Source of the DNA: CAVZLD01 sp964522605
Lineage (GTDB): Bacteria; Planctomycetota; Planctomycetia; Pirellulales; Pirellulaceae
Direction of reading: 5' to 3'
DNA length: 36,457 nucleotides
NCBI GenBank assembly: GCA_964522605.1
Contig: CAZFWV010000032.1
Coordinates: 1 to 36,457 of the forward strand
The position numbers and the translations under genes were made by a program. Below the pieces are notes generated by a model. It was not told the DNA's origin. It saw only the letters and a program-made list of their open reading frames with translations, and searched no databases. Shown here one piece after another: positions 9,201 through 16,699 of the stretch. Position 1 is the first letter of the stretch. The number at the start of each line of letters is the position of its first letter.

Positions 9201-12200
9201 TGGATCTTTCACGAGTTTGCCGACTACAACAACGTGTGGTCAACGCAGATCGGCTCGTTTCAGATCGATCCCCTGCCTGATCGTGACGTCTATCGGTTCC
9301 ACGTCGCGGAAGGCGAGCTCTTGACCATTCAAACGTATACGCCGTCGGGTGGTCTCGGCGAAATCGTGAATTCTCTGGATCCCGAAGTGTCTGTTTTTGC
9401 ACCCGATGGATCCTGGATTACCAGCGATCGTGATTCGGCGGATGGGAAGAACGCTCGTGTGATTCATCAGTCGACAGAATCGGGTTACTATCGCGTCGAG
9501 GTTGCAGCGACCTCCGGGCGAGGCACCTATCAGCTGGTTGTCGATGGGGTCAGTGCCATTGAGCGGGCCCCCGAAGTGATTGGCATCAGCCCCGATCCGG
9601 GACAGTGGCTGCGGGACTTTCCCGACGTTGTGCGCGTGACATTCTCTGAGCCAATCGCCGTGGACTCGGTTCAGGCTGATTCTCTGACGGTCAACGATGA
9701 ACCTGCGTTCGGTGTGCGCGTCGACGGTCGAGTTGTGGAGTACGAACTGGCGACTCCTGCCGAGACGGTGGATGGTCGGTATTCGGTCCGACTGTGGGCC
9801 GGCGGCGTGCGCGATCTTCAGGGCGCTTCGTTGACCGCCGACTTCCTTTCCAGCTTTGAACTGGATCAAGTTGGTCCGAGAATCCTGCAAACATACTGGA
9901 ACGGTGAATCCATGCCGGCTACAAAACAATTCCTGCCGGGGTCATTGGAGTTCACTGCGGACCTGTCCGAAGACCTGTTCCTGCTTGCGAGCGCACGACG
10001 TGGACCCCTCTCGCCTGGTGCGGACGACGTCCTGCTGGTGAATCGGGCCAATGACAGCCGATTGCCAGCGGATTTCGTCGAATACGATCCTGAGGAAGAT
10101 CGATTTACAGCGCGCTACGACCGGATTGAGGAGGGCAATTATTCCCTTCAATTGCTCGCTGGACCGGGTGCTTTTGAAGACCGAGCGGGCAATGCGCTGG
10201 ATGGCGAACCGCTCGGCGCGTCGATCGACAACACACCGACGGGCGATGGAACGGCGGGTGGCGATTACCGACTTGAGTTTGTGGTCGATGCGGAGATTCA
10301 GGCACCGAATCCGTTCGTTCGCGAGAAGCCCTGGGCCAGTCTGATCCGTCGGAGCCTGGACAATCGGGGGTTCATTCATGGTGCAACGGACCAGGATGTG
10401 CTTCGTTTTCATCTGCAGGCCGGGGAACTTCTTTCTGCTCGCGTTGAGGTGATGCAGGACGCGACTTTGACCGCTCAGCTATGGGGTGATGACACGTTGT
10501 ATGGGAGTGGTTTCAGTGGCAGTCCCGGAGCGGTCATCGAACTTCCTCCAACGCGAATTCCCGTCGACGGATTTTACGAACTTCGGATTACCGCGGATGG
10601 GCCGACTCACTTCGATGTGGATCTCACGCGAAATGCCACCTCGGAAAGCTCGCTGGGCGACACGGATGAACAGAATGAGTTGGCAATCGACGAGTCTTTC
10701 GTTGCTCTTGGTTCGGGGCGGTTTGCCGTGATCGGTCACACCGAGCTGGAACTGGGATATTCGCAGATCAACAACCCCGATCAGTTCATTGATATTTCTG
10801 CGTTTGGCACCGGTCTCAACCTTGGCGATGATGACGAGGCCACAATCGTTTCCGCCGTCGGGAACCGCGTGATGCCCGCGGGGAAGCTGACCGTGGCGAA
10901 TAACGGTGGATTGATTTCCGGGAGCGGACAGAATCTGTCTTTTCAGAATCTGCGTCTACCGGCGCCAAATATCGACACCGCGATCTTTCCGTACTGGGAT
11001 GATCTCGGCGCGAATGGAGGCGACGTCTATTACGCTGAGCAACAGGTCAATGGGATCAATACGTTGATTGTGCAGTGGCAGAATCGGCCGCACTTTCTTG
11101 CGGCAGGCGATGCCACCTTTCAAGTGCAGTTGTTCGAAACGGGAAACGTGCTCGCGCGGTTCGTCTATTCCGATATCCAGTTTGGCGACGCGCGACTTGA
11201 TAATGGTGGTTCGGCAACAATCGGTGTTCAGCTTGGGCCGGATTCGGCGTTTCCGTTTAGCTACGGGGCACTGGACAAATTGACTCCCGTGCCGCCCGAT
11301 CATCCGGTCTACGATGGGGATGTTGTTGAGCTGTTCCTCGTTCCGGATGTCGATCAGTACACAATGGACCTGCAGGGACGAGCAGGGCAGCGGATCGACA
11401 TTCTGTTGTCTGGACTGGCAGGTTCGGACTTTTCGACGGCACAACTCGATCTGTTGGATGCGGAAGGGAATGTGTTAGCGACGGCCGTGTCCGATCCTCT
11501 GGGAGCTCCCTTGGATAACGCGGATCTTGCGATTCTGGGGTTTGTGATTCCGGATTCGCCGAGCGGCCTGTTTAAGGTGCGTGTTTCCAGTTTGGTTTCT
11601 GGTCAATACAGCCTGGTCGTGGGGGACGCCATCGCGTTCGAAACGGAGCCGAATGATGGGACTCAGGATCCGCTGCGACTTCTTGCCACGGATGATAAGC
11701 TAGTTGGTTACCTCACCGAAGCCGGAGATCTGGATCGCTTCGCGGTCGACGTCACTGCGGGACAGATGCTCTCAATCACGGCTCGTACGCTCTTCGATCA
11801 TCCGCACGACACGCCGATCAATTCGCTTGACTTGGCCCTGCGCGTGCTTGATTCGAATGGAGTCGTACGAGCAACTGCCGACGCCGATTCGCTGGATGGC
11901 AAGACTGTGCAATTGCAGGTGGCTGCTGCCGAAACGGGGCGGTGGACGATCGAAATTGTCAGCAGCAGTGGATCCGGCGAATACTTGCTCCAGCAGGTGA
12001 CTGCGCCGCGCGTTACTTCCGTTCGTCTAGGTTCCAGTCAGTGGACGGAGTCCTTCCGTGCAGCCATCGATCCTGCTCAGATGTTGGGATATCCTCTGGG
12101 TACCGGGACCGCTCAACTGGCGACGCTGCCGTGGGGCAATCTCGATCGAATTTACCTGTCCTTTGATGAGGAACTTGCCGGCTTCGATGCGTCTGACATT

Positions 12201-12692
12201 TCGCTCGTCGGTGGGAATGTATCGGATTACTCCCCGCAGATTGAATCCGTCACCTACGCCAATCGTCAGGCGGAGATTGCGCTGAGTTCGTTCCTGCCCA
12301 TTGACAAGCTGTTGCTCGTCGTACACGACAGCGTCACGGACCGAGAGGGAAATCCGCTCGACGGTGAATGGCAGAATGGCAGGTCGAGTTTTCCAAGCGG
12401 CGACGGTGTTCCCGGTGGGGCGTTTCATTTCCGGCTGAATGTTGCACCGGGGGATGCGAACCAGAGCGGCGGTGTCTCGATTGTCGATCTCGGTTTCTTG
12501 CGGGACTCGCTCGGTAGCGCACTGGGGGATCCAGCCTATCGTTTGCTGACGGATTTTAATGGGAGCGGTGGGATTGGGATTCCCGACATTGCACCACTCC
12601 GTAACAATCTGGGGAATTCCCTTCCTGTGAAAGATCCTGTGGACATCGTGTTTGCCCAGCCCGATGCGCTCGACCAACTGATGGAGATCTAA
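6288..12692 (+). CDS. Giant modular exoprotein: EPLExR motif, PPC-like repeats, propeller-like region, Ig-like domains, dockerin-like end
   Basis: A 2134-residue secreted or cell-surface protein with no catalytic motif that I recognise. ATG 6288 follows GGAAAAGGG; GTG 6204 and ATG 6342 are in-frame alternatives. An Arg-rich leader runs into EPLELRLALS (6483-6512), the planctomycete LEPR-xLL-type N-terminal motif. Then, by nucleotide position: PPC-like beta-sandwich (about 6660-6960), a jelly-roll-like block (7110-7620), PPC-like (7620-7880), a propeller-like region opening with DPTLGVGPEQIVVLVNSE (8030-9260), PPC-like (9270-9560), SbsA-type Ig-like (9560-9860; VTFSEPIAVDS), PPC-like (10370-10620), a nidogen-like block with IDTAIFPYWDDLGANGG (10680-11340), two PPC-like domains (11340-12000), a second Ig-like domain and finally two dockerin-like calcium loops, GDANQSGGVSIVDL and TDFNGSGGIGIPDI (12450-12620). 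A role in adhesion or substrate binding is inferred from the architecture only. Confidence 0.85.
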   Translation: MRSHQRQDGRCVDGSTKWMDRFFLRPFLSADFKLRVTQVWTAWVSPLRGSHRSHDRRDRRRQLCGEPLELRLALSSGASCLGNYCRTHSAFVPDGPLQQQQPVSTDESPGSHVAHLLSFQSTAPEGALVARSIHDDQLELAGEVDTFQFELDGGQSISILVQPDSMLQPQVLLRTPDQSVTRRTASTTPGEHALLQAVPAVEAGIYQIDVTSLGSSVGLYRMTVYLNGVFEREAIGGPSNSSLSTAQNLDGMFLDWEIGGADRVAVIGGRRDDLQEDFEAGLLNSEWSIASTRAGGRIRVTNEVTAASGDYALIMDREDIGLPVGNEAIWTVDLAGFSEATLSFYHADYNDEENPLPDVFTGSVAGDGVSISDDGVTWHTVLNAPRLTPFQWTWFSIDLGAAARAAGISLDRDFLIKFQQYDDFPLTNDGRGYDQIEITVTPPLVFEDWYEFEVADGQVVTIAYTGAEDDHEPLLELYDADGVLLARSDQAANVDRMIQRYRNRDEDGAPDSLFVRIARPATEYSLLITRDADYERERNDSFDLPQDLGDPSSVVGSLNADVITGLTLIDAFSGPRFTGLIPPDPTLGVGPEQIVVLVNSELAIYDKATGGQIFRQSISSVNGFFGTVGSTTTVFDPWVLFDHDSQRFFVVAIELAADDRAYVYLAVSESSTPTTGTDWHKYRMDFTHHPEALGLGTGAHFPDYEKLGVSEEAIYISGNYFPIESGSGAYAGITAIEKASLLEGRVPNILYDEHFAGFSVFPLQQYDSGGTQYFVEELDGLHVRLHAITDVMGSPLRQTMDLQVPAYLEPVDVPQRFGGEPADAISSRIMTGVWRHGSAWFAHAITDPTIPDQETVVRWYEIATNDFPSANPTLQQSGNVDPGPGLYAWMPAVAVDGAGNLGIGFSLGGPQSFYGAGFTGRKVDDPPGQTLLPVTQLIDGRQNYVRLDNSGRNRWGDYSGLAIDPTDDRTFWIFHEFADYNNVWSTQIGSFQIDPLPDRDVYRFHVAEGELLTIQTYTPSGGLGEIVNSLDPEVSVFAPDGSWITSDRDSADGKNARVIHQSTESGYYRVEVAATSGRGTYQLVVDGVSAIERAPEVIGISPDPGQWLRDFPDVVRVTFSEPIAVDSVQADSLTVNDEPAFGVRVDGRVVEYELATPAETVDGRYSVRLWAGGVRDLQGASLTADFLSSFELDQVGPRILQTYWNGESMPATKQFLPGSLEFTADLSEDLFLLASARRGPLSPGADDVLLVNRANDSRLPADFVEYDPEEDRFTARYDRIEEGNYSLQLLAGPGAFEDRAGNALDGEPLGASIDNTPTGDGTAGGDYRLEFVVDAEIQAPNPFVREKPWASLIRRSLDNRGFIHGATDQDVLRFHLQAGELLSARVEVMQDATLTAQLWGDDTLYGSGFSGSPGAVIELPPTRIPVDGFYELRITADGPTHFDVDLTRNATSESSLGDTDEQNELAIDESFVALGSGRFAVIGHTELELGYSQINNPDQFIDISAFGTGLNLGDDDEATIVSAVGNRVMPAGKLTVANNGGLISGSGQNLSFQNLRLPAPNIDTAIFPYWDDLGANGGDVYYAEQQVNGINTLIVQWQNRPHFLAAGDATFQVQLFETGNVLARFVYSDIQFGDARLDNGGSATIGVQLGPDSAFPFSYGALDKLTPVPPDHPVYDGDVVELFLVPDVDQYTMDLQGRAGQRIDILLSGLAGSDFSTAQLDLLDAEGNVLATAVSDPLGAPLDNADLAILGFVIPDSPSGLFKVRVSSLVSGQYSLVVGDAIAFETEPNDGTQDPLRLLATDDKLVGYLTEAGDLDRFAVDVTAGQMLSITARTLFDHPHDTPINSLDLALRVLDSNGVVRATADADSLDGKTVQLQVAAAETGRWTIEIVSSSGSGEYLLQQVTAPRVTSVRLGSSQWTESFRAAIDPAQMLGYPLGTGTAQLATLPWGNLDRIYLSFDEELAGFDASDISLVGGNVSDYSPQIESVTYANRQAEIALSSFLPIDKLLLVVHDSVTDREGNPLDGEWQNGRSSFPSGDGVPGGAFHFRLNVAPGDANQSGGVSIVDLGFLRDSLGSALGDPAYRLLTDFNGSGGIGIPDIAPLRNNLGNSLPVKDPVDIVFAQPDALDQLMEI

Positions 12693-12831
12693 CGAGCGCA
12701 TCGCGAATGAATGCTGCGCCGCTCCCGACGATTCCCAACTCCGCCTCCAACTCTGACTCAGCGGCCCTCTGCACTGCTAACGGCGAAAATGTTGTTCTCT
12801 CGGCAAGAGATCGAGCGACCAACGGGAGAAA

Positions 12832-12860
12832 TTGAAATCATGCGCGTTGGTTGTTACACT
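12832..12860 (+). promoter_or_regulatory. Candidate sigma70-type promoter of the PEP-CTERM gene
   Basis: TTGAAA (12832-12837) and TACACT (12855-12860) are separated by exactly 17 nt. They lie 41 nt before the ATG of the PEP-CTERM gene in an otherwise gene-free 209-nt spacer. The match to the -35/-10 consensus is good (TTGACA/TATAAT), but planctomycete promoters are not well defined and transcription was not measured. Confidence 0.45.
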
Positions 12861-12901
12861 ACGAAGCGTCAGGGTGGACGGAGAAACGTGGAGGGACTCA
12901 C

Positions 12902-13618
12902 ATGCACCGCAGAATGGAGTACGTGCTGCTTGCCGGTGTCTTCTTTTTCGGAGCGGCAGACGCGGTGACCTTGCGGGCTGACCTTGTCGTTACGGGGCAA
13001 CAGAAGCAGGTTCTGCGTTCTAGTTCCGTGCAAGTTGTCCCGATCGAGTTTTACCTGGATCTGACGGGTGTTGATGACGGTTCGACGATTGAACTGTTTG
13101 ATTTCTCCGTCCGAGTGAACCTGATCGGGCCCAATGCCGGATCCGACGTCGGAATCGCCGCCACGACCGAGACCAGTTCGATTGAACACCCCCAGGCGGC
13201 GTGGTTGAGCTTGAGAAGAGTCACGCCCAGTGTGCCGTTTGGGATTGAGGCCTTTGGGTCGACTGTCAACCTTCAGCAGCCCTACTTGGTCGACGATCAG
13301 GCCGGTCTGATGCAGGTGGTGTTGCGTGTGCAACCGAATGTCGTTGGTACGTACGAAATCCAGCTCGTGACGGGAGCCGAACAGGATACGTACTTCACCG
13401 ACGAATCCAATCGTTCGGTTGCCTTCACTCCCGTAAGTGGCATGCTGACGGTTGCCGTACCGGAACCCTCCGCCGGTTACCTCGTCGGCTTGCTGGCGAT
13501 CGGCTATGTGGGTGCCCGTTGTCTCGCCTGGCAGCGGCTACGCAAACGCAGGATGAAGAAAGAGTGCTCTGTCAAGGATTGGATTCAGGAACGGCTCAGA
13601 AACAACTTCTTCGTTTAA
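12902..13618 (+). CDS. PEP-CTERM sorting-domain protein
   Basis: A 238-aa exported protein. The ATG at 12902 has GGAGGG at 12890-12895 and starts a signal peptide (MHRRMEYVLLAGVFFFGAA). The middle is beta-rich (VPIEFYLDLTGVDDGSTIEL and following), as in cohesin-like or PEP-CTERM cargo domains, with no catalytic motif. The sorting signal is at 186-217: VPEPSAG, a hydrophobic helix (YLVGLLAIGYVGARCLA) and the basic stop RLRKRR. This signal is normally cut by an exosortase/archaeosortase-type protease; none is encoded in this window. Oddity: PEP-CTERM proteins usually end at the Arg cluster, but here another 21 residues follow (MKKECSVKDWIQERLRNNFFV is split as MKKECSVKDW + IQERLRNNFFV), the last of them encoded by a palindromic element. 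Its position right after the giant exoprotein suggests a shared surface role. Confidence 0.85.
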   Translation: MHRRMEYVLLAGVFFFGAADAVTLRADLVVTGQQKQVLRSSSVQVVPIEFYLDLTGVDDGSTIELFDFSVRVNLIGPNAGSDVGIAATTETSSIEHPQAAWLSLRRVTPSVPFGIEAFGSTVNLQQPYLVDDQAGLMQVVLRVQPNVVGTYEIQLVTGAEQDTYFTDESNRSVAFTPVSGMLTVAVPEPSAGYLVGLLAIGYVGARCLAWQRLRKRRMKKECSVKDWIQERLRNNFFV

Positions 13619-13705
13619 CCGCGTGGGCAACGCCCCGCGCAGCTCGCGCGGCCCGCTGGGCACGCGGTTAAACGAGAGGACCGAAATGCCGAAGTTATTT
13701 CTGAG
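13595..13705. repeat. Cloverleaf-forming palindromic element between convergent genes
   Basis: Outer arms CTCAGAAACAACTTC (13595-13609) and GAAGTTATTTCTGAG (13691-13705) pair with one mismatch. Inside is a perfect 13-bp stem, CGTTTAACCGCGT (13612-13624) with 13662-13674. Within that stem are three perfect mini-hairpins: GGGC-AAC-GCCC (13625-13635), GCGC-AGCTC-GCGC (13637-13649) and GCCC-GCT-GGGC (13651-13661), separated by single bases. The element contains the stop codon of the PEP-CTERM gene and abuts the stop codon of the CE15 gene. A 29-nt piece of it recurs at 26221-26249, so it is a dispersed repeat. Confidence 0.85.
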
Positions 13706-15034
13706 TCATCTATTCTCGCTTTTCAGAAACCGATCCGCAAAGTCGCAGTACACCTGCCAATCGCCGGATGTCATGTCGTGCTTGCCCGGGCGAATGTGGT
13801 ATCCGATCGTTGTCCCGGTGAGTTGGTTCAAGGGCGGCATCTCTTCGGCATCGATTCCCGGGACGCCCAGCAGTCGATAGACCGGATCCGCCTCGCGACA
13901 GGCAAGGAATTCGCCGCGCGGGTCTGCCCAACGGTCTTCTTCCGCACTGCAGACGAGCACCGGGCGGGGCGCAATCAGCGCGATTAACTCGTGCTGATCA
14001 ATTGGCAAGTCTTCCTCACGGTGGTTGTATTGATTGAAGTTGTCACAAAACCAATGGGGAAATGAGCTGTTGATTCGGGCCACGGTCTCGCCGAACTGTC
14101 GGCGGCTCAACGCGGCACCGCCACAGCCGGAGTTGTTCGAGATCACAACGGCAAAACGCTGATCATTGGCTCCCGCCCACAAGGCCGTCTTGCCCAGACG
14201 AGAATGGCCAAGCACGATGACTCGCTCGTGATCCAGGTCGGGGTCATCCGTCAGATAGTCAAGGGCGCGACTCAATCCCCAGGCCCAGGCGGCAATCGAG
14301 CCCCATTCGCTGGATTCAGGAGCCGTTTGTCCATCACGGTAGAACAACGGGTGAATTCCATTCTGGAAACCGTCATCGAAGTCCGGATCGATGTCGCCAT
14401 AGTAGATCGTCGCGACGGCATAACCGCGTGGCAGAATTTGCTGCAATGGCCAGCGCGAAGCACTGCGTCCGCGACCCGCTTCGGTGGCTTTCTGGTCCAC
14501 GACGCCATCCGGTTCGCCGCCACGCATCCAACTGGTGGACAGATGGACGTGCGGGTCGTCAACGATCGAATGGTTTCCGTTGAAGTTCAGTCCGAGAAAT
14601 GTGGGAACAGGTCCCTCGACGTCGCGCGGCAGGTAGATCAATACATCCATTCGCGGGCCATCGTCGTTTTCGCTCAGGAAGATCGTAACCTGCTTCCGGC
14701 GTGCGAGTCCTGCCAGTGCATCCTCAGATTGCTCGGTAACTTGCCAGCGAAGGTTATTCGGGCGACCCGGCGCTTTGCCGTACATCTCACGCTCAAATAA
14801 CTGCAAGACTTCGGGCCGGCGCAATTGCCACCACTGTTGGGCGGTCGTCACCCGCATCCCCGCTGCGGTGACCAGCGGGTCCGGCAGTTGATACGACGGG
14901 ACCCGGCTCTCGTCATAGTTTGCCTCCGACGGTTGCCCCCAAGCCTTTGTCGACGGTCCGCCGATCAGAAATGTAGCAGCCCAAGCGAATTGCATCGCAA
15001 CAATCAGAACAGCGGTATCTCTTTTCCTGGACAT
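13706..15034 (-). CDS. Glucuronoyl esterase-like protein (CE15 family)
   Basis: Secreted alpha/beta-hydrolase predicted to cleave ester bonds between lignin alcohols and 4-O-methyl-glucuronic acid of xylan, or related uronate esters. The ATG at 15034 follows GAGAAG and opens a signal peptide (MSRKRDTAVLIVAMQFAWAA, cleavage near AWG-QPS). The 442-residue product carries the CE15 nucleophile motif GHSRLGK (276-282; Ser278) and the family stretch FPHWFCDNF (325-333). The catalytic His is H419 in PGKHDMTSGDW. In fungal CE15 the acid is the Glu of an ESGxGG motif; here the equivalent is N301 in NNSGCGG, so the acid is probably in SAEEDRWADP (363-372). It fits with the sulfatase as part of a polysaccharide-degrading repertoire. 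Convergent with the PEP-CTERM gene across the cloverleaf element. Confidence 0.85.
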   Translation of the reverse strand: MSRKRDTAVLIVAMQFAWAATFLIGGPSTKAWGQPSEANYDESRVPSYQLPDPLVTAAGMRVTTAQQWWQLRRPEVLQLFEREMYGKAPGRPNNLRWQVTEQSEDALAGLARRKQVTIFLSENDDGPRMDVLIYLPRDVEGPVPTFLGLNFNGNHSIVDDPHVHLSTSWMRGGEPDGVVDQKATEAGRGRSASRWPLQQILPRGYAVATIYYGDIDPDFDDGFQNGIHPLFYRDGQTAPESSEWGSIAAWAWGLSRALDYLTDDPDLDHERVIVLGHSRLGKTALWAGANDQRFAVVISNNSGCGGAALSRRQFGETVARINSSFPHWFCDNFNQYNHREEDLPIDQHELIALIAPRPVLVCSAEEDRWADPRGEFLACREADPVYRLLGVPGIDAEEMPPLNQLTGTTIGYHIRPGKHDMTSGDWQVYCDFADRFLKSENR

Positions 15035-15121
15035 AGCAACTTCTCGATTCTTCGAAGCGGTTCCGATACAGGAAGAATGAACCATCAACTCTCAGTTCCA
15101 ACAGCTTCGCCCCTCCCCTCT

Positions 15122-15237
15122 CTGCGGCACTCTGCGCCTTTGCGTACTCTGCGTTTCAGATTCTTCTTTTGGAATATGGACTACGGCGATCCGCAAAATA
15201 CGAAACGCAGAGCACGCCGAGGCGCAGAGGGCCGCAG
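15122..15237. repeat. Long imperfect inverted repeat (CTCTGCG type)
   Basis: Two 36-nt arms, 15122-15157 and 15202-15237, are reverse complements with 4 mismatches, separated by 44 nt. Each arm contains CTCTGCGCCT and CTCTGCGTTTC. A transcript would fold into a strong hairpin. It lies between the CE15 gene start and the end of the SHD1 gene. I infer a dispersed non-autonomous repeat; only one copy is in this window. Confidence 0.75.
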
Positions 15238-15359
15238 AAGAAGTGGTTACAGCATCGCCGATTGATTGGAACGCAGTCGTATTACGTACGACGCTTATCT
15301 TCGCCGACCGACGGCTCTCGGGCAAGACGCGGTCTGTGGCCGGGATCCGCCAATCAACG

Positions 15360-15396
15360 AAAAAAGGCGAGGCCCGGGTGAGGCGCCTCGCCTTTC
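15360..15396 (-). terminator. Rho-independent terminator of the SHD1 gene
   Basis: Perfect 11-bp stem AAAGGCGAGGC (15363-15373) / GCCTCGCCTTT (15385-15395) with an 11-nt loop. Read on the minus strand it ends in a T run (complement of the A run from 15360), 26 nt after the stop codon of the SHD1 gene. Confidence 0.85.
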
Positions 15397-15421
15397 TGCA
15401 TCGCTTGTGACGCGAGTCTTT

Positions 15422-16699
15422 TTAACGTTGGGCGAACTGGTCGATGATCTGCAGACCGAGTTGCTGCACCATCTGATCGACGTAGGCCAAGTCGGCCTGA
15501 CTCAAACGAGTTCGCGGCACGGTCGTAAAGTTGCCGTTGTCCTTCAGCAGCCGAACGTGCGTCTTTCCAACCTGGACCAGTCGGCCCACGGTCGTGTAGT
15601 TGCCCGTGTTGTCGGTCCAGCGACGGAATGTTAATTGAGTCTGCGGTTGCTGAATCAGTTGAGTAGCGGACGAGGCCCCGGTGGGACGCTGTCCGAACAG
15701 GTCATCCAGGTCACTCGATTCGGCAGGCGCCTCAGTCTCCTCGGCCGGAGCGGCTTCTTCGCTCTCGATCGGGAACAGATCGTCTGCAGCAGGCGCCTCG
15801 TCGGTTGCGGGAGCTTCCGCGGCGGGCGTCTCGGCCTCGAGGTCTCCGAACAGATCGTCCAGGCTCGAGTCCTCTGGTGTTGTGGCCATCCGCGGCTCCG
15901 ATTCCGTGGTGGTCTCCGTCGCTTCACCGAACAGGTCGTCCAGGCTGTCCGTTGCTTCTTCCGCAGGTGCCTCTTCGACCGGTGGGATGGCTTCATCCAA
16001 CGCTGGCACCGCTTCCTCTTCCGCTGCCGGAGTCGAGAAAATGTCGTCGAGCGATTCTTCCTCCATCGCCGGTGTTTCTTCCACTGGTGGCACCGCTTCC
16101 TCAACGGCAGGCTCTTCGCCGAAGATGTCGACCTCTTCCTCGGCTGCCGGAGGCGTCTCCTCGATCGGAGCCTCCTCCATCACGTCGGGTGTGGCTGCCT
16201 CCTCCTCCAACTCAGGCAGAACGACCGGTTCGTCGAGAATGTCTTCCGCCGCCGCTTCTTCGACCGGCGTTTCTTCCATCGGAGCCTCTTCCTCAACGGC
16301 GGGTGCTTCGTCCGGTGTGGCCTCCTCCACCGCTGGCTCCGGTTCCGCCTCCGTCGGTTCCGCTGGATACGGTTCGACGATCGGCTCACAACTCGACGCC
16401 ATCGTGCAACCATCAACTACCAACACGTCCCCACATTCTGATGGGCAAGGAGAACAGGTCGGCACTTCGCAGACGGTAGGGCAAGGGGAGCAGGTTGAAA
16501 CAGTGCAATCCACGGGAGTCGGACAACATGTTGACACGACGTCCACGACCTCGACCGGTGGGCAGCAGATGACGGGAGCACATGCGTGCCGAACCCGCCA
16601 GAGGAACCGACAAGCCTGAGCCGTGTCGATGCTCAAGAGAGACACAACGGTCGCCAGAAAGGCGACTCCAATGACACGTCCAATCGTTAACCGACGCAT
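15422..16699 (-). CDS. SHD1-domain protein with Cys-rich head and periodic acidic LDDLFG motif
   Basis: A 425-aa exported protein of unknown function. ATG 16699 follows AGAGGA at the right distance and opens a signal peptide (MRRLTIGRVIGVAFLATVVS, cleavage near AQA-C). Residues 30-104 hold 15 cysteines, many in pairs (ICC, STCC, CSPC twice), which could form disulfides or bind metal. Residues 105-340 are a Glu/Pro/Ala-rich disordered segment in which a short motif recurs: VDIFGEE (190), SLDDIFS (216), SLDDLFG (252), SLDDLFG (279), ADDLFPI (305), DLDDLFG (330). The C-terminus (357-408) is an SHD1 domain: FRRWTDNTGNYTTVGRL, then VRLLKDNGNFTTVP and LSQADLAYVDQ. In eukaryotes SHD1 (in Sla1) binds NPFxD sorting peptides; its planctomycete role is unknown. 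It is monocistronic, with its own terminator at 15360-15396. Confidence 0.85.
   Translation of the reverse strand: MRRLTIGRVIGVAFLATVVSLLSIDTAQACRFLWRVRHACAPVICCPPVEVVDVVSTCCPTPVDCTVSTCSPCPTVCEVPTCSPCPSECGDVLVVDGCTMASSCEPIVEPYPAEPTEAEPEPAVEEATPDEAPAVEEEAPMEETPVEEAAAEDILDEPVVLPELEEEAATPDVMEEAPIEETPPAAEEEVDIFGEEPAVEEAVPPVEETPAMEEESLDDIFSTPAAEEEAVPALDEAIPPVEEAPAEEATDSLDDLFGEATETTTESEPRMATTPEDSSLDDLFGDLEAETPAAEAPATDEAPAADDLFPIESEEAAPAEETEAPAESSDLDDLFGQRPTGASSATQLIQQPQTQLTFRRWTDNTGNYTTVGRLVQVGKTHVRLLKDNGNFTTVPRTRLSQADLAYVDQMVQQLGLQIIDQFAQR

Larger units (their letters stand above)
15035..15421. other. Gene-free intergenic region upstream of the CE15 gene
   Basis: No coding sequence is supported here. 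The stretch should hold the promoter of the minus-strand CE15 gene. It contains the long inverted repeat at 15122-15237 and the terminator of the SHD1 gene at 15360-15396, both listed separately. Confidence 0.6.

Noticed and set aside
13612..13674. tRNA or tmRNA gene suggested by the cloverleaf
   Set aside because: Arm and loop lengths are wrong (4-bp arms with 3- to 5-nt loops), there is no T-loop or anticodon loop sequence, and the 29-nt piece recurs elsewhere as a repeat.
15635..16619. Plus-strand Ser/Arg-rich open frames opposite the SHD1 gene
   Set aside because: They are antisense images of the repetitive Glu/Pro/Ala codons and have no start signals or families.
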